DNA from: a bacterium
GTDB taxonomy: Bacteria; Electryoneota; JAOADG01
DNA length: 41,234 nt
Assembly: GCA_026417415.1 (NCBI GenBank)
Contig: JAOADG010000023.1
Location: forward strand, 1 to 41,234
Direction of reading: 5' to 3'
The notes under the pieces were generated by a model that had not been told where the DNA came from, did no database searches, and was given only the letters and a program-made list of their open reading frames with translations. The position numbers were made by a program, and so were the translations under genes. Positions 9,242-17,925 of this stretch are shown piece by piece. Each line of letters opens with the position of its first letter. Position 1 is the stretch's first letter.

Positions 9242-10755
9242 TGCTTTCTAAAATTCCGTTTTATCCATTTCTATTTGTTACACACTGGGTATTTTTTCTA
9301 TTTGTATATAACGCTCATGAATCGATTCCATTTCAGCATATTTTACTCCCTTGGGCTATCGTTTTGAGTAGCACAGGGTTATTTTTTCTTATTCTTTCTA
9401 TCTTTCGTAAAAAATTGGGTTGGGCAAAGATAGGATTACTTACTTTTCTTTTTGCAATTGTACTCTTTATCAAGCCACATCTCTATACATTAGTAGAACT
9501 AAAGATTCCGATATGGGATAAAATTCCTGATCGCATCCTCATTGTTTGCGTGTATTTGTTGCTTTTTCTGTTGGGAATTATCATCCTTTTCAAACACGTT
9601 TCTGAAAATACTACAAGATTTTTTAATCTGTTTTCTGTTGCGTTACTTATCCTACTCTATTTCCAATACCTTGAAAAAAAGAATGGAAATACAAGTTCAA
9701 TAGGATTCAATCTCACAACTACCAAACGGTTTGAGAAGGTTACGATACCTCAAAAGCCCAATCTCTACTATTTGATTTTAGATTCTTACCCGAGAGAAGA
9801 CATTCTTCGTGACTTGTATCAATATGATAACTCAGATTTTATTCATTTTTTGCAGGATAAAAAATTTTTTGTTGCCGATTCTGCAAAATCCAACTATATG
9901 CTAACCTATCTTTCCTTGTCTTCTTCGCTTAATCAAATGTATTTAGACACGGTTGTGGTGAATTTAGGAGTAAACAGTATTGAACGAGCACCCATCTATG
10001 ACATCGGTACCAACAATCTGACCGTTTTAACCCTGAAAAAGCAGGGCTATCAATACTATCACTGTTCTTCTGGTTGGGGTTATACCAACTCCAATCCACA
10101 TGCAGACAAACAATTCTATTCTTCTTTTATGAATGAATTCAATGAATTGTTTTACAAAAATACCATCTTTAGTCATTTGGAAAGCAAGATTAATCTAAGT
10201 CGTGTATCTTCACAGCACCGTTTCAATCGTAACATCGATTCGATCATCGCCAATGTTCAACAAAACAAAAGCCCATTGTTTGTATTTGCCCATTTCTTTC
10301 CACCACATCCACCTTACATATTTGATGAAAATGGAAATTTACCTAAGTTCACAACCTCCCTATTGGCTTCAAAAGGTCATTCCAACCGTCGTTTATTTGT
10401 TCAGCAATTGAAATACGTTAATCGCAAGATCAAAGAACTCATTGAGAATATTTGCAAATATGATCCTCAAGCCATTATTCTCTTACAAGCCGATCACGGA
10501 ATGAACTCAACTAAACAAATGGATGATGAAAAGGTGATCTCGGATAGTTTAATGTTTGAAAGGTCTGCAATTTTATTGGCGTTTAGAATTCCCCATCTCA
10601 AAGATTCAACGGTGTTACGACATCATCTTACACCTGTCAATCTATTTCGTATTGTGTTCAATGAATTGGGATTTCCAAAACAAGAACTGCTTCCCGATGT
10701 ATCGTATTTCTCAACCTATGATAAACCGTACCGTTTTCGTATAGTAGAATTTTAA
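9241..10755 (+). CDS. Membrane-anchored sulfatase/phosphoethanolamine-transferase-like protein
   Basis: 504 residues. The first 145 contain about four or five hydrophobic segments; the rest is an extracytoplasmic alkaline-phosphatase-fold domain. Metal-site features are visible: LYYLILDSYPRED with aspartate at about 181, a Ser/Thr-rich nucleophile region YMLTYLSLSSSLN, the FAHFFPPHPPYIFD stretch and the metal-binding DHGM at about 418-421. The layout is that of EptA/LTA-synthase-type transferases and membrane sulfatases, which move or remove phospho- or sulfo-groups at the cell surface. The substrate cannot be named. The ATG at 9241 is chosen because it overlaps the previous stop (TAATG); a TTG at 9223 is in frame but inferior. 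Confidence 0.85.
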   Translation: MLSKIPFYPFLFVTHWVFFLFVYNAHESIPFQHILLPWAIVLSSTGLFFLILSIFRKKLGWAKIGLLTFLFAIVLFIKPHLYTLVELKIPIWDKIPDRILIVCVYLLLFLLGIIILFKHVSENTTRFFNLFSVALLILLYFQYLEKKNGNTSSIGFNLTTTKRFEKVTIPQKPNLYYLILDSYPREDILRDLYQYDNSDFIHFLQDKKFFVADSAKSNYMLTYLSLSSSLNQMYLDTVVVNLGVNSIERAPIYDIGTNNLTVLTLKKQGYQYYHCSSGWGYTNSNPHADKQFYSSFMNEFNELFYKNTIFSHLESKINLSRVSSQHRFNRNIDSIIANVQQNKSPLFVFAHFFPPHPPYIFDENGNLPKFTTSLLASKGHSNRRLFVQQLKYVNRKIKELIENICKYDPQAIILLQADHGMNSTKQMDDEKVISDSLMFERSAILLAFRIPHLKDSTVLRHHLTPVNLFRIVFNELGFPKQELLPDVSYFSTYDKPYRFRIVEF

Positions 10756-10818
10756 TTCTTTTTTTTGGATATTTACTTTCATCCACGGTACACCACAAAC
10801 AAAGAGAAGCGGAAAAGA

Positions 10819-11193
10819 ATGAAACGAAGGTGGCAGTTATCTGTCCGTATTGTTGCTTGGTGTCCGCGCATATTGGCTTTTGGATTTGCAATCTTCCTTT
10901 TGCTTTTTTCATTGGATGCATTTTCGGAAAACCATTCGTTCAGCGAGCAATTGCTATCTTTTACTCTCCATAACCTTCCTACAGTTTTCGTATTGTTGAT
11001 TCTTTTGTTGAGTTGGAAACGAGAGTGGATGGGTGGAATCGTGTTTCCCTTACTCGGTTTGCTTTACATCGTATTTACTTCTGGGAAGATGAATGGATGG
11101 ACTTATGGGCTAATCACGGGTTCACAATGCTTCATTGGGATATTGTATTGGATGAGTTGGATCACCCGAAAAAAGCACCATATCATTTCTTGA
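10819..11193 (+). CDS. Small integral membrane protein of unknown function
   Basis: 124 residues from the ATG at 10819, which has a purine-rich AAGAGAAGCGGA stretch upstream; a TTG at 10765 is in frame but lacks such a site. Four hydrophobic segments are visible, including ILAFGFAIFLLLFSLDAF, NLPTVFVLLILLLSW and IVFPLLGLLYIVF. The pattern of a basic amphipathic start, LDAF and then a short HNLPT helix recalls a small DUF family of four-helix membrane proteins, but I cannot name it with certainty. It lies 63 bases after the sulfatase-like gene in the same direction. Confidence 0.6.
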   Translation: MKRRWQLSVRIVAWCPRILAFGFAIFLLLFSLDAFSENHSFSEQLLSFTLHNLPTVFVLLILLLSWKREWMGGIVFPLLGLLYIVFTSGKMNGWTYGLITGSQCFIGILYWMSWITRKKHHIIS

Positions 11194-11195
11194 AC

Positions 11196-11224
11196 TTGCA
11201 AAAGTTGTATAAACGTAGCATATT
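11196..11224 (+). promoter_or_regulatory. Possible promoter for the TPR/beta-barrel and deacetylase operon
   Basis: TTGCAA at 11196-11201, a 17-base spacer and CATATT at 11219-11224 lie about 60 bases before the ATG at 11284, immediately after the stop of the preceding gene. Spacing is ideal; box matches are moderate. Confidence 0.33.
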
Positions 11225-11283
11225 CTAATTTTTAAGATTATATAAAAACGAAATCCAAAATCATCTTTTTCTTGCGAGGCACT

Positions 11284-14200
11284 ATGCAAAAAAAATTGCT
11301 TCTTGTTTGCATAACTCTTTTCTTTTGTACTTCCATCTATGCTCAATCGCCGGAAAGCATATTGGCACGCGCTCGCGACTATCGTGACAACAACGTGCTC
11401 ATTGAAGCAGCAACCATTTATGAAGAATATTTGAAATTGCAACCGAATGACCATGAAGTGCGGATTGAATACGCCAAAGTGTTGTTAGCCATCCGCAAGC
11501 GGGATGCAGTGTTTGAGCAAGTTCGTATTCTACGCAATGCATTGCCTAAAGATCCAAGGGTCTGGGAACTCCAAAACCAAGCAGAAAATCTTCAACCACT
11601 GGCAACAGAAAAGCGGCGTCAAGAAGAGCAAGCACAATGGCGACCACCAGTGGTAAGCGAGCAAAATTTGAAATCCAATGCTACCAAAAGTGGTGCAGCG
11701 CCAGAAGATATCCTCAAATATGCTCGTTACTTACAAAGCAAGCGACGGGTAGATGAATGTGTGGTTCAATATCGTAGATACTTACAACTCAGACCCACGG
11801 ATAAGGCAGTGCATCTAGAACTGGCGAAAGTATTCGGTTGGTTTCAACGGTACCCAGAATCAGAAAAAGAATTAAATGCATTGATTGCTAAAGAGCCACA
11901 ATATGCCGATGCTTATCTATTTTATGGGGATATCCTGTATTGGCAAGGCAAAGAAGAGCAAGCGTTAGAAACCTATAAAAAAGTATTGAATTTTTCACCT
12001 AACCACAAAGTCGCCAACGAAAAAATTCAAAAGTTGGAAAACAGCCCATCGTTTCGTGAAAGCCAACTATTGGCTCAGTTGAAAAAAAATCCCAATGGAC
12101 CAGCAGCAGATCAATTGGTGAAGTTGTATTTTGAAGTCGGTCGCTATTTTGAAGCCGATTCCTTGAATCGTTTGCGATTGGTTGCTAACCCACGCGATTC
12201 GGTGCTCTTAGCCATGCAAGCCAAGATACGTGAAAAAAGTAATGAACAACTAAACAAAGAGTACGAAGAGCATCGCAAACGATATCTACACAATCCGAAC
12301 GATATGGTGGCTTTTGATTGGATGCTCAAAAAACATTTGGATCGTTTTGAATATGAACCGGCTTTGCAACTGTTGGATAAACACTTGATGCGAAATCCCA
12401 ACGATTTGGAACGACGTCTAAAACGTGCGCAATTGTTGAATTGGATGAAACGATCCGAAGAAGCCGTGGGCGAATTCCGATGGTTACAATCCCATGGCTA
12501 TGAAACACGTGAGGTGCTTATCGGCTTAGGTAACGCCTTACGCTTTACCAATACATCTTTGGATGAAGCAGAACAAATTTTTCAAAATGATCTGGTCAGT
12601 TACCCCGATGATCTGAATACCAAGATCGCATTGGCTGACATCATGCGCCGTGAAGGGAAGTTAGAAGAAGCGCAAGCATTGCTCAAAGAGGTATTGGCTG
12701 TAGATTACAAAAATTTTGATGCTACTGAAACTCTAATGTTGGTAGAATCACAGTTGGGACCACCCATTCGTCGCTTGGAACGACGTATAAACCGCAACCC
12801 GCAGGATTGGGAGGCACGAAAAGAGTTGGTGGACTACTATCTGGATATGGAACTGTATTATACCGCCAAAGAGGTTTTAGAGCCAGTAGCGGCACAGTTT
12901 CCAAAAGATACGGCAGTCACACGCAAGATGAATCTGATTAACCAACAAATAGCCAAATTGCGGGAAGAAGAGATCCGTCAAGCGCGATTTCGGATTGAAG
13001 ACAACCCAATGGACATCCAAGCCCGCATTCGTTATGGGCAACTTTTATCATCGGTAGGGAAATACAAAGAAGCCGTCGCACAATATCGTGATGCATTACG
13101 TTTGCAGCCCAACGAACCTGAAGTGATGTACTATTTGGCTGAAGCGTTGGTCGCTAGTAACCAGTACAAAGAGGCGCAAGAGTATTATCGCCAGCTGGCT
13201 GACCGCTATCCTGCGAATTTTCAGTATCGTTTTCGCTATGCTCAATTGCTGTCGTGGTCTGGTGATTACGATCAAGCGTTGCGCGAATATGAACGTGCAA
13301 ATCGCATCAATCCAAATTCTGCAGAAGTGGAACTTGGAATTGCAAACATCTTGCGCTGGCGAGGTCAACGCACCGCTGCAATACAACGCTATCAGCGGGT
13401 TCTGGCGATCCGACCCTTGGATACTGAAGCCATCACCGCACTACGTGGGATTAGCAAGGTCATGGTGGGTGGTGCCAGTGGGAATACCCGTTTTGTGATG
13501 GATAGCGAAGATTTTCAATTGATGGATTATGGTGGGCTTGGATATATCCAATTGTCCCCCTATGCACAAATGCGAGCTGGAGGCGGCACCATTGAAATGT
13601 CCCAACATACTGCCAAAGAGAAAGGGTGGTATCTGGGTGGAGGGATGGATTTGGAGCTGGATGACTACACTGCTTTTGATTTTTCGGGGAGGTGGTATCA
13701 ATTTGAAAAACGTGATAGTTGGGAAGCAAGAGCCGTTCTTACCCATCGTTTTGATAAAGTTCCCTCTTTGTATGGATTAGAAACATCCATTTATGCGGAC
13801 TTTCGTGCTGCCCCCTTTGAAATTTTAGCCACCGATTACTTAGAGACCTGGACCAAAAAACTACGTACCGAACGGTATGGGATTTATGCGACCTATTTGT
13901 ACCAAAATCGTTATCGCATTGAAGGGGAAGCATCCAATTTGATGGTTTCGGATGGGAATCAAATCCATTCTTATTCCGCAGAGCCGTCTCTTTTAATCAC
14001 CCCGAAGTTTGCGGTGGGAGCGCGGATTGAGTATTTGGATGCGACCAAAATGAAAACCGAATATTGGACACCTAACGATTACGGATCTGCTGGGCTATGG
14101 TTTAGTACGCTGTTCGGGAGCAACCGCTTCAATACACGCATTCGGTTAGGGAGTGGTAGGATTTTCAAATTCAACCACCTGATAAACAGCGGATCGGCAG

Positions 14201-14325
14201 AACTTAATTGGGTGATTAGCAATCGTTTTACTTTGAATTTGTCTTATAGTGCATCCAAAACCAGACGCGAAGATGGCGGTTACTCTTACCATGGCGGAAA
14301 TGGTGCGTTGTATCTCAATTTTTAA
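11284..14325 (+). CDS. TPR protein with C-terminal outer-membrane beta-barrel, probable polysaccharide exporter
   Basis: 1013 residues: a signal peptide (KLLLVCITLFFCTSIYAQ), then tandem tetratricopeptide repeats over about residues 20-710 (for example YGDILYWQGKEEQALETYKKV and YGQLLSSVGKYKEAVAQYRD), then about 290 residues of alternating aromatic and polar strands ending in ALYLNF with a terminal Phe. This periplasmic-TPR plus barrel design is that of the exopolysaccharide exporters BcsC, PgaA and PelB. The size fits that group, but I cannot assign one family. The ATG at 11284 is chosen over TTG 11272 because GCGAGG is well placed upstream. The three secreted deacetylase-like genes that follow support a role in export or processing of an amino-sugar polymer; no synthase is encoded nearby. 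Confidence 0.82.
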   Translation: MQKKLLLVCITLFFCTSIYAQSPESILARARDYRDNNVLIEAATIYEEYLKLQPNDHEVRIEYAKVLLAIRKRDAVFEQVRILRNALPKDPRVWELQNQAENLQPLATEKRRQEEQAQWRPPVVSEQNLKSNATKSGAAPEDILKYARYLQSKRRVDECVVQYRRYLQLRPTDKAVHLELAKVFGWFQRYPESEKELNALIAKEPQYADAYLFYGDILYWQGKEEQALETYKKVLNFSPNHKVANEKIQKLENSPSFRESQLLAQLKKNPNGPAADQLVKLYFEVGRYFEADSLNRLRLVANPRDSVLLAMQAKIREKSNEQLNKEYEEHRKRYLHNPNDMVAFDWMLKKHLDRFEYEPALQLLDKHLMRNPNDLERRLKRAQLLNWMKRSEEAVGEFRWLQSHGYETREVLIGLGNALRFTNTSLDEAEQIFQNDLVSYPDDLNTKIALADIMRREGKLEEAQALLKEVLAVDYKNFDATETLMLVESQLGPPIRRLERRINRNPQDWEARKELVDYYLDMELYYTAKEVLEPVAAQFPKDTAVTRKMNLINQQIAKLREEEIRQARFRIEDNPMDIQARIRYGQLLSSVGKYKEAVAQYRDALRLQPNEPEVMYYLAEALVASNQYKEAQEYYRQLADRYPANFQYRFRYAQLLSWSGDYDQALREYERANRINPNSAEVELGIANILRWRGQRTAAIQRYQRVLAIRPLDTEAITALRGISKVMVGGASGNTRFVMDSEDFQLMDYGGLGYIQLSPYAQMRAGGGTIEMSQHTAKEKGWYLGGGMDLELDDYTAFDFSGRWYQFEKRDSWEARAVLTHRFDKVPSLYGLETSIYADFRAAPFEILATDYLETWTKKLRTERYGIYATYLYQNRYRIEGEASNLMVSDGNQIHSYSAEPSLLITPKFAVGARIEYLDATKMKTEYWTPNDYGSAGLWFSTLFGSNRFNTRIRLGSGRIFKFNHLINSGSAELNWVISNRFTLNLSYSASKTRREDGGYSYHGGNGALYLNF

Positions 14326-14337
14326 TCTGATGTTTAG

Positions 14338-16149
14338 ATGATACTGCGACTACTGATCACATTGTTACTTGGGAGTTGGATGGGAGTGACGTGGGCAAAT
14401 ACTCCCCTTCAGGTATTGTATGTACGACCTGCTAATTCTGCAAAACTGATAGGCGAACAAATCGGTGAAAAACATCGGTTTTACCAAACAAAGAGCATTA
14501 TCCGCGATGTATTGCTAAAAGGCGAATCGTTTCAAGTGGTGATCAAATCGGATAAAGAGATTCCTAAGGACTTAGTAAAGTATGACATCATCATTTTACC
14601 AGAAATCATCTGTTTAAGCGATCAAGATTTGGATCACTTGTACCAGTATGTTCAAAACGGTGGTGGTCTCTTTATGAGTGGGGGTATTGGAAGTTACACC
14701 CCTTCTGGTGAGTGGCGGGGCTATTCGTTTTTCTACAATCTAATGGGGACTGAACCTGTTGCAGTGACCAACCACTTAAACGAAATAGAAGCGTTGCATT
14801 TTCGTTACGGTTATCCGGGCACCTTAGCAATTCCGCCGGCTTGTTTTTTACCCATCACACCCTACACGGCCCCCTTGACCCTGAAACATTCTGATGCTGT
14901 GGATATTTTGGCCTATTGGTCCGAAGGCATCATCGGGAATAAAGATCCGAAAGATATCCCTCGTGAAGTTGGGTTTGTGGTTCGCGAGATCCCCGATGGA
15001 GGGCGTATTGCATGGGTAGGTGCTGATGTAGAGGGGTTAGATATTAGCCCCGAACGAAAACCTTACTACTTACCGTTTTTTCATCAGTTGTGGAACTGGC
15101 TTGCGGGAAAAGCAATCGTTGGGTTGGAACCATGGCCGATGGCGAAAAAGAATGCCATCTTAATTCATGGGGATATAGAAACCAATTTTCATTTGGTAGA
15201 AAATATTCTTGAACCCTTGCGAAAGTACCGCGTGAAAAGCACTTTTAATCTACTTTTATCTGAAGCGGAAAAAGTTCCGAAGCAACTGATCGAGGATTTG
15301 CGGAACACAGGGGGAGAGTTGGGTTCGCATGCTTACGAGCACAATCATTTTTGGGGTCAACCCTTTCGTATCCAGTTGGAAAGATTGCAACGATTTCAGA
15401 ATGCCAGTCAGAAATACAATTTTACAGCTAAAGGTCTAAGACCTCCTTATTTAGCACACGACGACAGTACCTTAGAAGCCGTGCGACAGATGGGGATGCT
15501 TTATATTACCGCGGATAAAGAAACCTATGCCAATTATCCCCGCGTGGTTTATGGAAAAGGGGAATATGCGAAAAAAGGGGTCGTGCTGTATCCTAAAGGG
15601 GAACTTGATGATTATGATATTTTTTATGTACTTCAAACCAAAGACCAACGTGAAGTCAGTAGAATGTTTCTTACGGATTATTTTAGGTTGCGCGACTGTC
15701 GTGGTTTGTATCAATTCAATTATCACAGCCAATTTTTAAATACACCCCAATTGACTGTGGTCTTAGATTCCCTATTGGAGATCGCCACGCAAGACCAGTC
15801 GGTTTGGATTGCGACCGCAGAAGAAATATCCAGTTGGATATTGGAGCGTGATCAATTGCATTTAACGTCTTCCTATCAGAATCAATGTCTGCGGGTAGTG
15901 GTCAAAAACCATGGTAACGATACTCAATGGTCAAGTTATCTGAAAATTGTGAACCCGCTTCCAAAAGGGAATGCAACGAAACCAACGGCTACTAAAAAAG
16001 AGACCAAAACGGAAACCCTACAATACCGTCAAGATATTGTTCCGAATGAAGAGGGGTTGGTGGCGATACCCCCCTTAAAAAATGGCGAAACATTTGCATT
16101 TGAAATCGTTTTTAACCAAAGTGCATCTAGTACTATGGGGAGCCGATGA
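14338..16149 (+). CDS. Secreted GATase-like/polysaccharide-deacetylase protein, copy 1
   Basis: 603 residues with a signal peptide ending near VTWANTP. Residues about 20-260 form a glutamine-amidotransferase-like fold of the beta-galactosidase trimerisation type (DIIILPEIICLSDQD, then QNGGGLFMSGG). Residues about 275-500 are a NodB-like CE4 domain: AILIHGDIETNF, the metal-binding pair in GSHAYEH, LRPPYLAHD and a late FNYHSQF histidine. The C-terminus is beta-rich with a Lys/Thr-rich insert. CE4 enzymes remove N-acetyl groups from polysaccharides; PelA and PgaB are analogues in export systems. It follows the TPR/barrel gene by 12 bases, and its end overlaps copy 2 by four bases. Confidence 0.82.
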   Translation: MILRLLITLLLGSWMGVTWANTPLQVLYVRPANSAKLIGEQIGEKHRFYQTKSIIRDVLLKGESFQVVIKSDKEIPKDLVKYDIIILPEIICLSDQDLDHLYQYVQNGGGLFMSGGIGSYTPSGEWRGYSFFYNLMGTEPVAVTNHLNEIEALHFRYGYPGTLAIPPACFLPITPYTAPLTLKHSDAVDILAYWSEGIIGNKDPKDIPREVGFVVREIPDGGRIAWVGADVEGLDISPERKPYYLPFFHQLWNWLAGKAIVGLEPWPMAKKNAILIHGDIETNFHLVENILEPLRKYRVKSTFNLLLSEAEKVPKQLIEDLRNTGGELGSHAYEHNHFWGQPFRIQLERLQRFQNASQKYNFTAKGLRPPYLAHDDSTLEAVRQMGMLYITADKETYANYPRVVYGKGEYAKKGVVLYPKGELDDYDIFYVLQTKDQREVSRMFLTDYFRLRDCRGLYQFNYHSQFLNTPQLTVVLDSLLEIATQDQSVWIATAEEISSWILERDQLHLTSSYQNQCLRVVVKNHGNDTQWSSYLKIVNPLPKGNATKPTATKKETKTETLQYRQDIVPNEEGLVAIPPLKNGETFAFEIVFNQSASSTMGSR

Positions 16150-17900
16150 AGAAAAATTCTATTCTTACATTTCTTTTACTGCTCTTGTTTTGGGTTGCGA
16201 TAGGTACTTCTAAGGTAGATAGTAAGATCTTGTTTGTCAGACAAGCAGCGTCTGCACAAAAGTTGGAACGTGAGCACAAGGTGGATTATCGCTATTATTC
16301 TTCGCAAAGCATCTACACCAATCTATTGTTAAGAGAATTTCCTTATGATATGGTGTCTGACCTTGCTATTCCACAAAACTTTTCTACCTATACGTTAATC
16401 ATTTTACCGGATATTGTTTGTTTGAACCGTTCTGATTACGAACGGATTGAAAAATTTGTGGTTCAAGATGGGGGTGGATTGCTGGTCACGGGAGCAACTG
16501 CAATCTGCGACGGAAAAGGGAATTTTCAAGGGTACGACTTTTTACGAAGGTTGTTAGGGGCTTCACCTCAGGTGGTACGAGCAGAACACGAAGAAATTGC
16601 TGCACTTCATCTAAGATATGGCTATGCGGGCTCAATGGCGGCTCCACCCGGCTATTTCTTAAAACTTTATCCGGTGGCAAAGCCGTTGTACTTACCAAAA
16701 GAACATTCTGCTGATGTGGTGGGTTATTGGTCCGAAGTGTTCATTGGGAATAAAGATCCGCGTCTGCTGTCACGTACGGTAGGGTTTGTGGTGAAAGAGT
16801 TCCCTAAAGGGGGTAGAGTTGCGTGGATTGGTGCCGATTTGGAGGACTTGCAGAATACCAACGAAACGCGCTTCTATGTTGCCGCGATATTTCGTCAGTT
16901 ATTCCAATGGTTAATGGGTGATCCCATCGTAGCCCTTGAACCTTGGCCTAATCAAAAACAGTATGCGGTCCTTTTTCATGGGGATATTGAAACCGATTTT
17001 GATGAGGTGGTGAATATTCTTGAACCCATCAAAAAGTACCAAGCCAAAACAACGTTCAATTTACTGATGAATCAAGCAGAAGAATATCCTGAAGTGGTAG
17101 AGCAAGTGCGTCGCACCAAAGGGGAACTAAGTATCCACGGATATGAACATGACCACTTTTGGGGTCAACCGTTAGATGTTCAGAAAGAACGATTGGAACG
17201 TGCAGTAGCATCCAGTAAACGGTTTCAATTTAGACCGTTGGGACTCAGACCCCCTTATCTTTCGCATGATGAAAATACCATTGAAGCCATTAGACAGATG
17301 AAAATGCTTTACATCACGGCTGATCGCAAAAGTTATTCCAATTATCCACGCGTGGTTTACTCCCAGCACGATACTGCCAAAACTAATGGGGTTGTGTTGT
17401 TCCCTAAAGGCGAGTTGGATGATTATGACTTTTTTGATGTGTTAGAGTTAAAGGGGTCAGATGCGGTTTCTCAGGTTATTCTTTTGGACTATCAACGTCT
17501 TAAAGATGTACGTGGGTTGTATCAGTTCAATTACCATAGTCAGTACTTAAAACGGAAAGAATTGATTGTTGGGGTGGATAGATTACTTAAAGAGGTCACT
17601 ACAGATAAAACTGCATGGTTAGCCACCTCAGCAGAAATTGCGGATTGGATTTTACAACGTGAAGGTCTTAATGTGGAATATCAGTACGATCAAGGAATGC
17701 TCAAAGTGACGGTCACCAATCAAGGTTTGGATTTGTTAGCATTTCCCTATCTTAGAATCGTATCACCTAAAGGGGGTAAACTCAAATGGGTCCAGCTAAA
17801 CGAGAATGTGGACAATAGTGCTGTACTAAACACAGGATACCTCAAAATTCCCAAACTAAAAAAAGGTGAGACCTTTTCAATCGCAATGAAAGTCCAATAA
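16146..17900 (+). CDS. Secreted GATase-like/polysaccharide-deacetylase protein, copy 2
   Basis: 584 residues, paralogous to the genes on both sides along its whole length. It has a signal peptide, a GATase-like part (LIILPDIVCLNRSDYE, DGGGLLVTGA), then the CE4 region with VLFHGDIETDF, SIHGYEHDHF, LRPPYLSHDE, KGELDDYDFF and QFNYHSQYL. The HxxxH metal pair is kept although the preceding Ser-Ala of the other copies is Ile-His-Gly here. The ATG overlaps the stop of copy 1 (ATGA) and has GGGGAGCC upstream, so the two are translationally coupled. The C-terminal tail lacks the Lys/Thr insert of copy 1. Confidence 0.82.
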   Translation: MKKNSILTFLLLLLFWVAIGTSKVDSKILFVRQAASAQKLEREHKVDYRYYSSQSIYTNLLLREFPYDMVSDLAIPQNFSTYTLIILPDIVCLNRSDYERIEKFVVQDGGGLLVTGATAICDGKGNFQGYDFLRRLLGASPQVVRAEHEEIAALHLRYGYAGSMAAPPGYFLKLYPVAKPLYLPKEHSADVVGYWSEVFIGNKDPRLLSRTVGFVVKEFPKGGRVAWIGADLEDLQNTNETRFYVAAIFRQLFQWLMGDPIVALEPWPNQKQYAVLFHGDIETDFDEVVNILEPIKKYQAKTTFNLLMNQAEEYPEVVEQVRRTKGELSIHGYEHDHFWGQPLDVQKERLERAVASSKRFQFRPLGLRPPYLSHDENTIEAIRQMKMLYITADRKSYSNYPRVVYSQHDTAKTNGVVLFPKGELDDYDFFDVLELKGSDAVSQVILLDYQRLKDVRGLYQFNYHSQYLKRKELIVGVDRLLKEVTTDKTAWLATSAEIADWILQREGLNVEYQYDQGMLKVTVTNQGLDLLAFPYLRIVSPKGGKLKWVQLNENVDNSAVLNTGYLKIPKLKKGETFSIAMKVQ

Positions 17901-17925
17901 AGAGTTCATTTTCATAGGAATGCAT

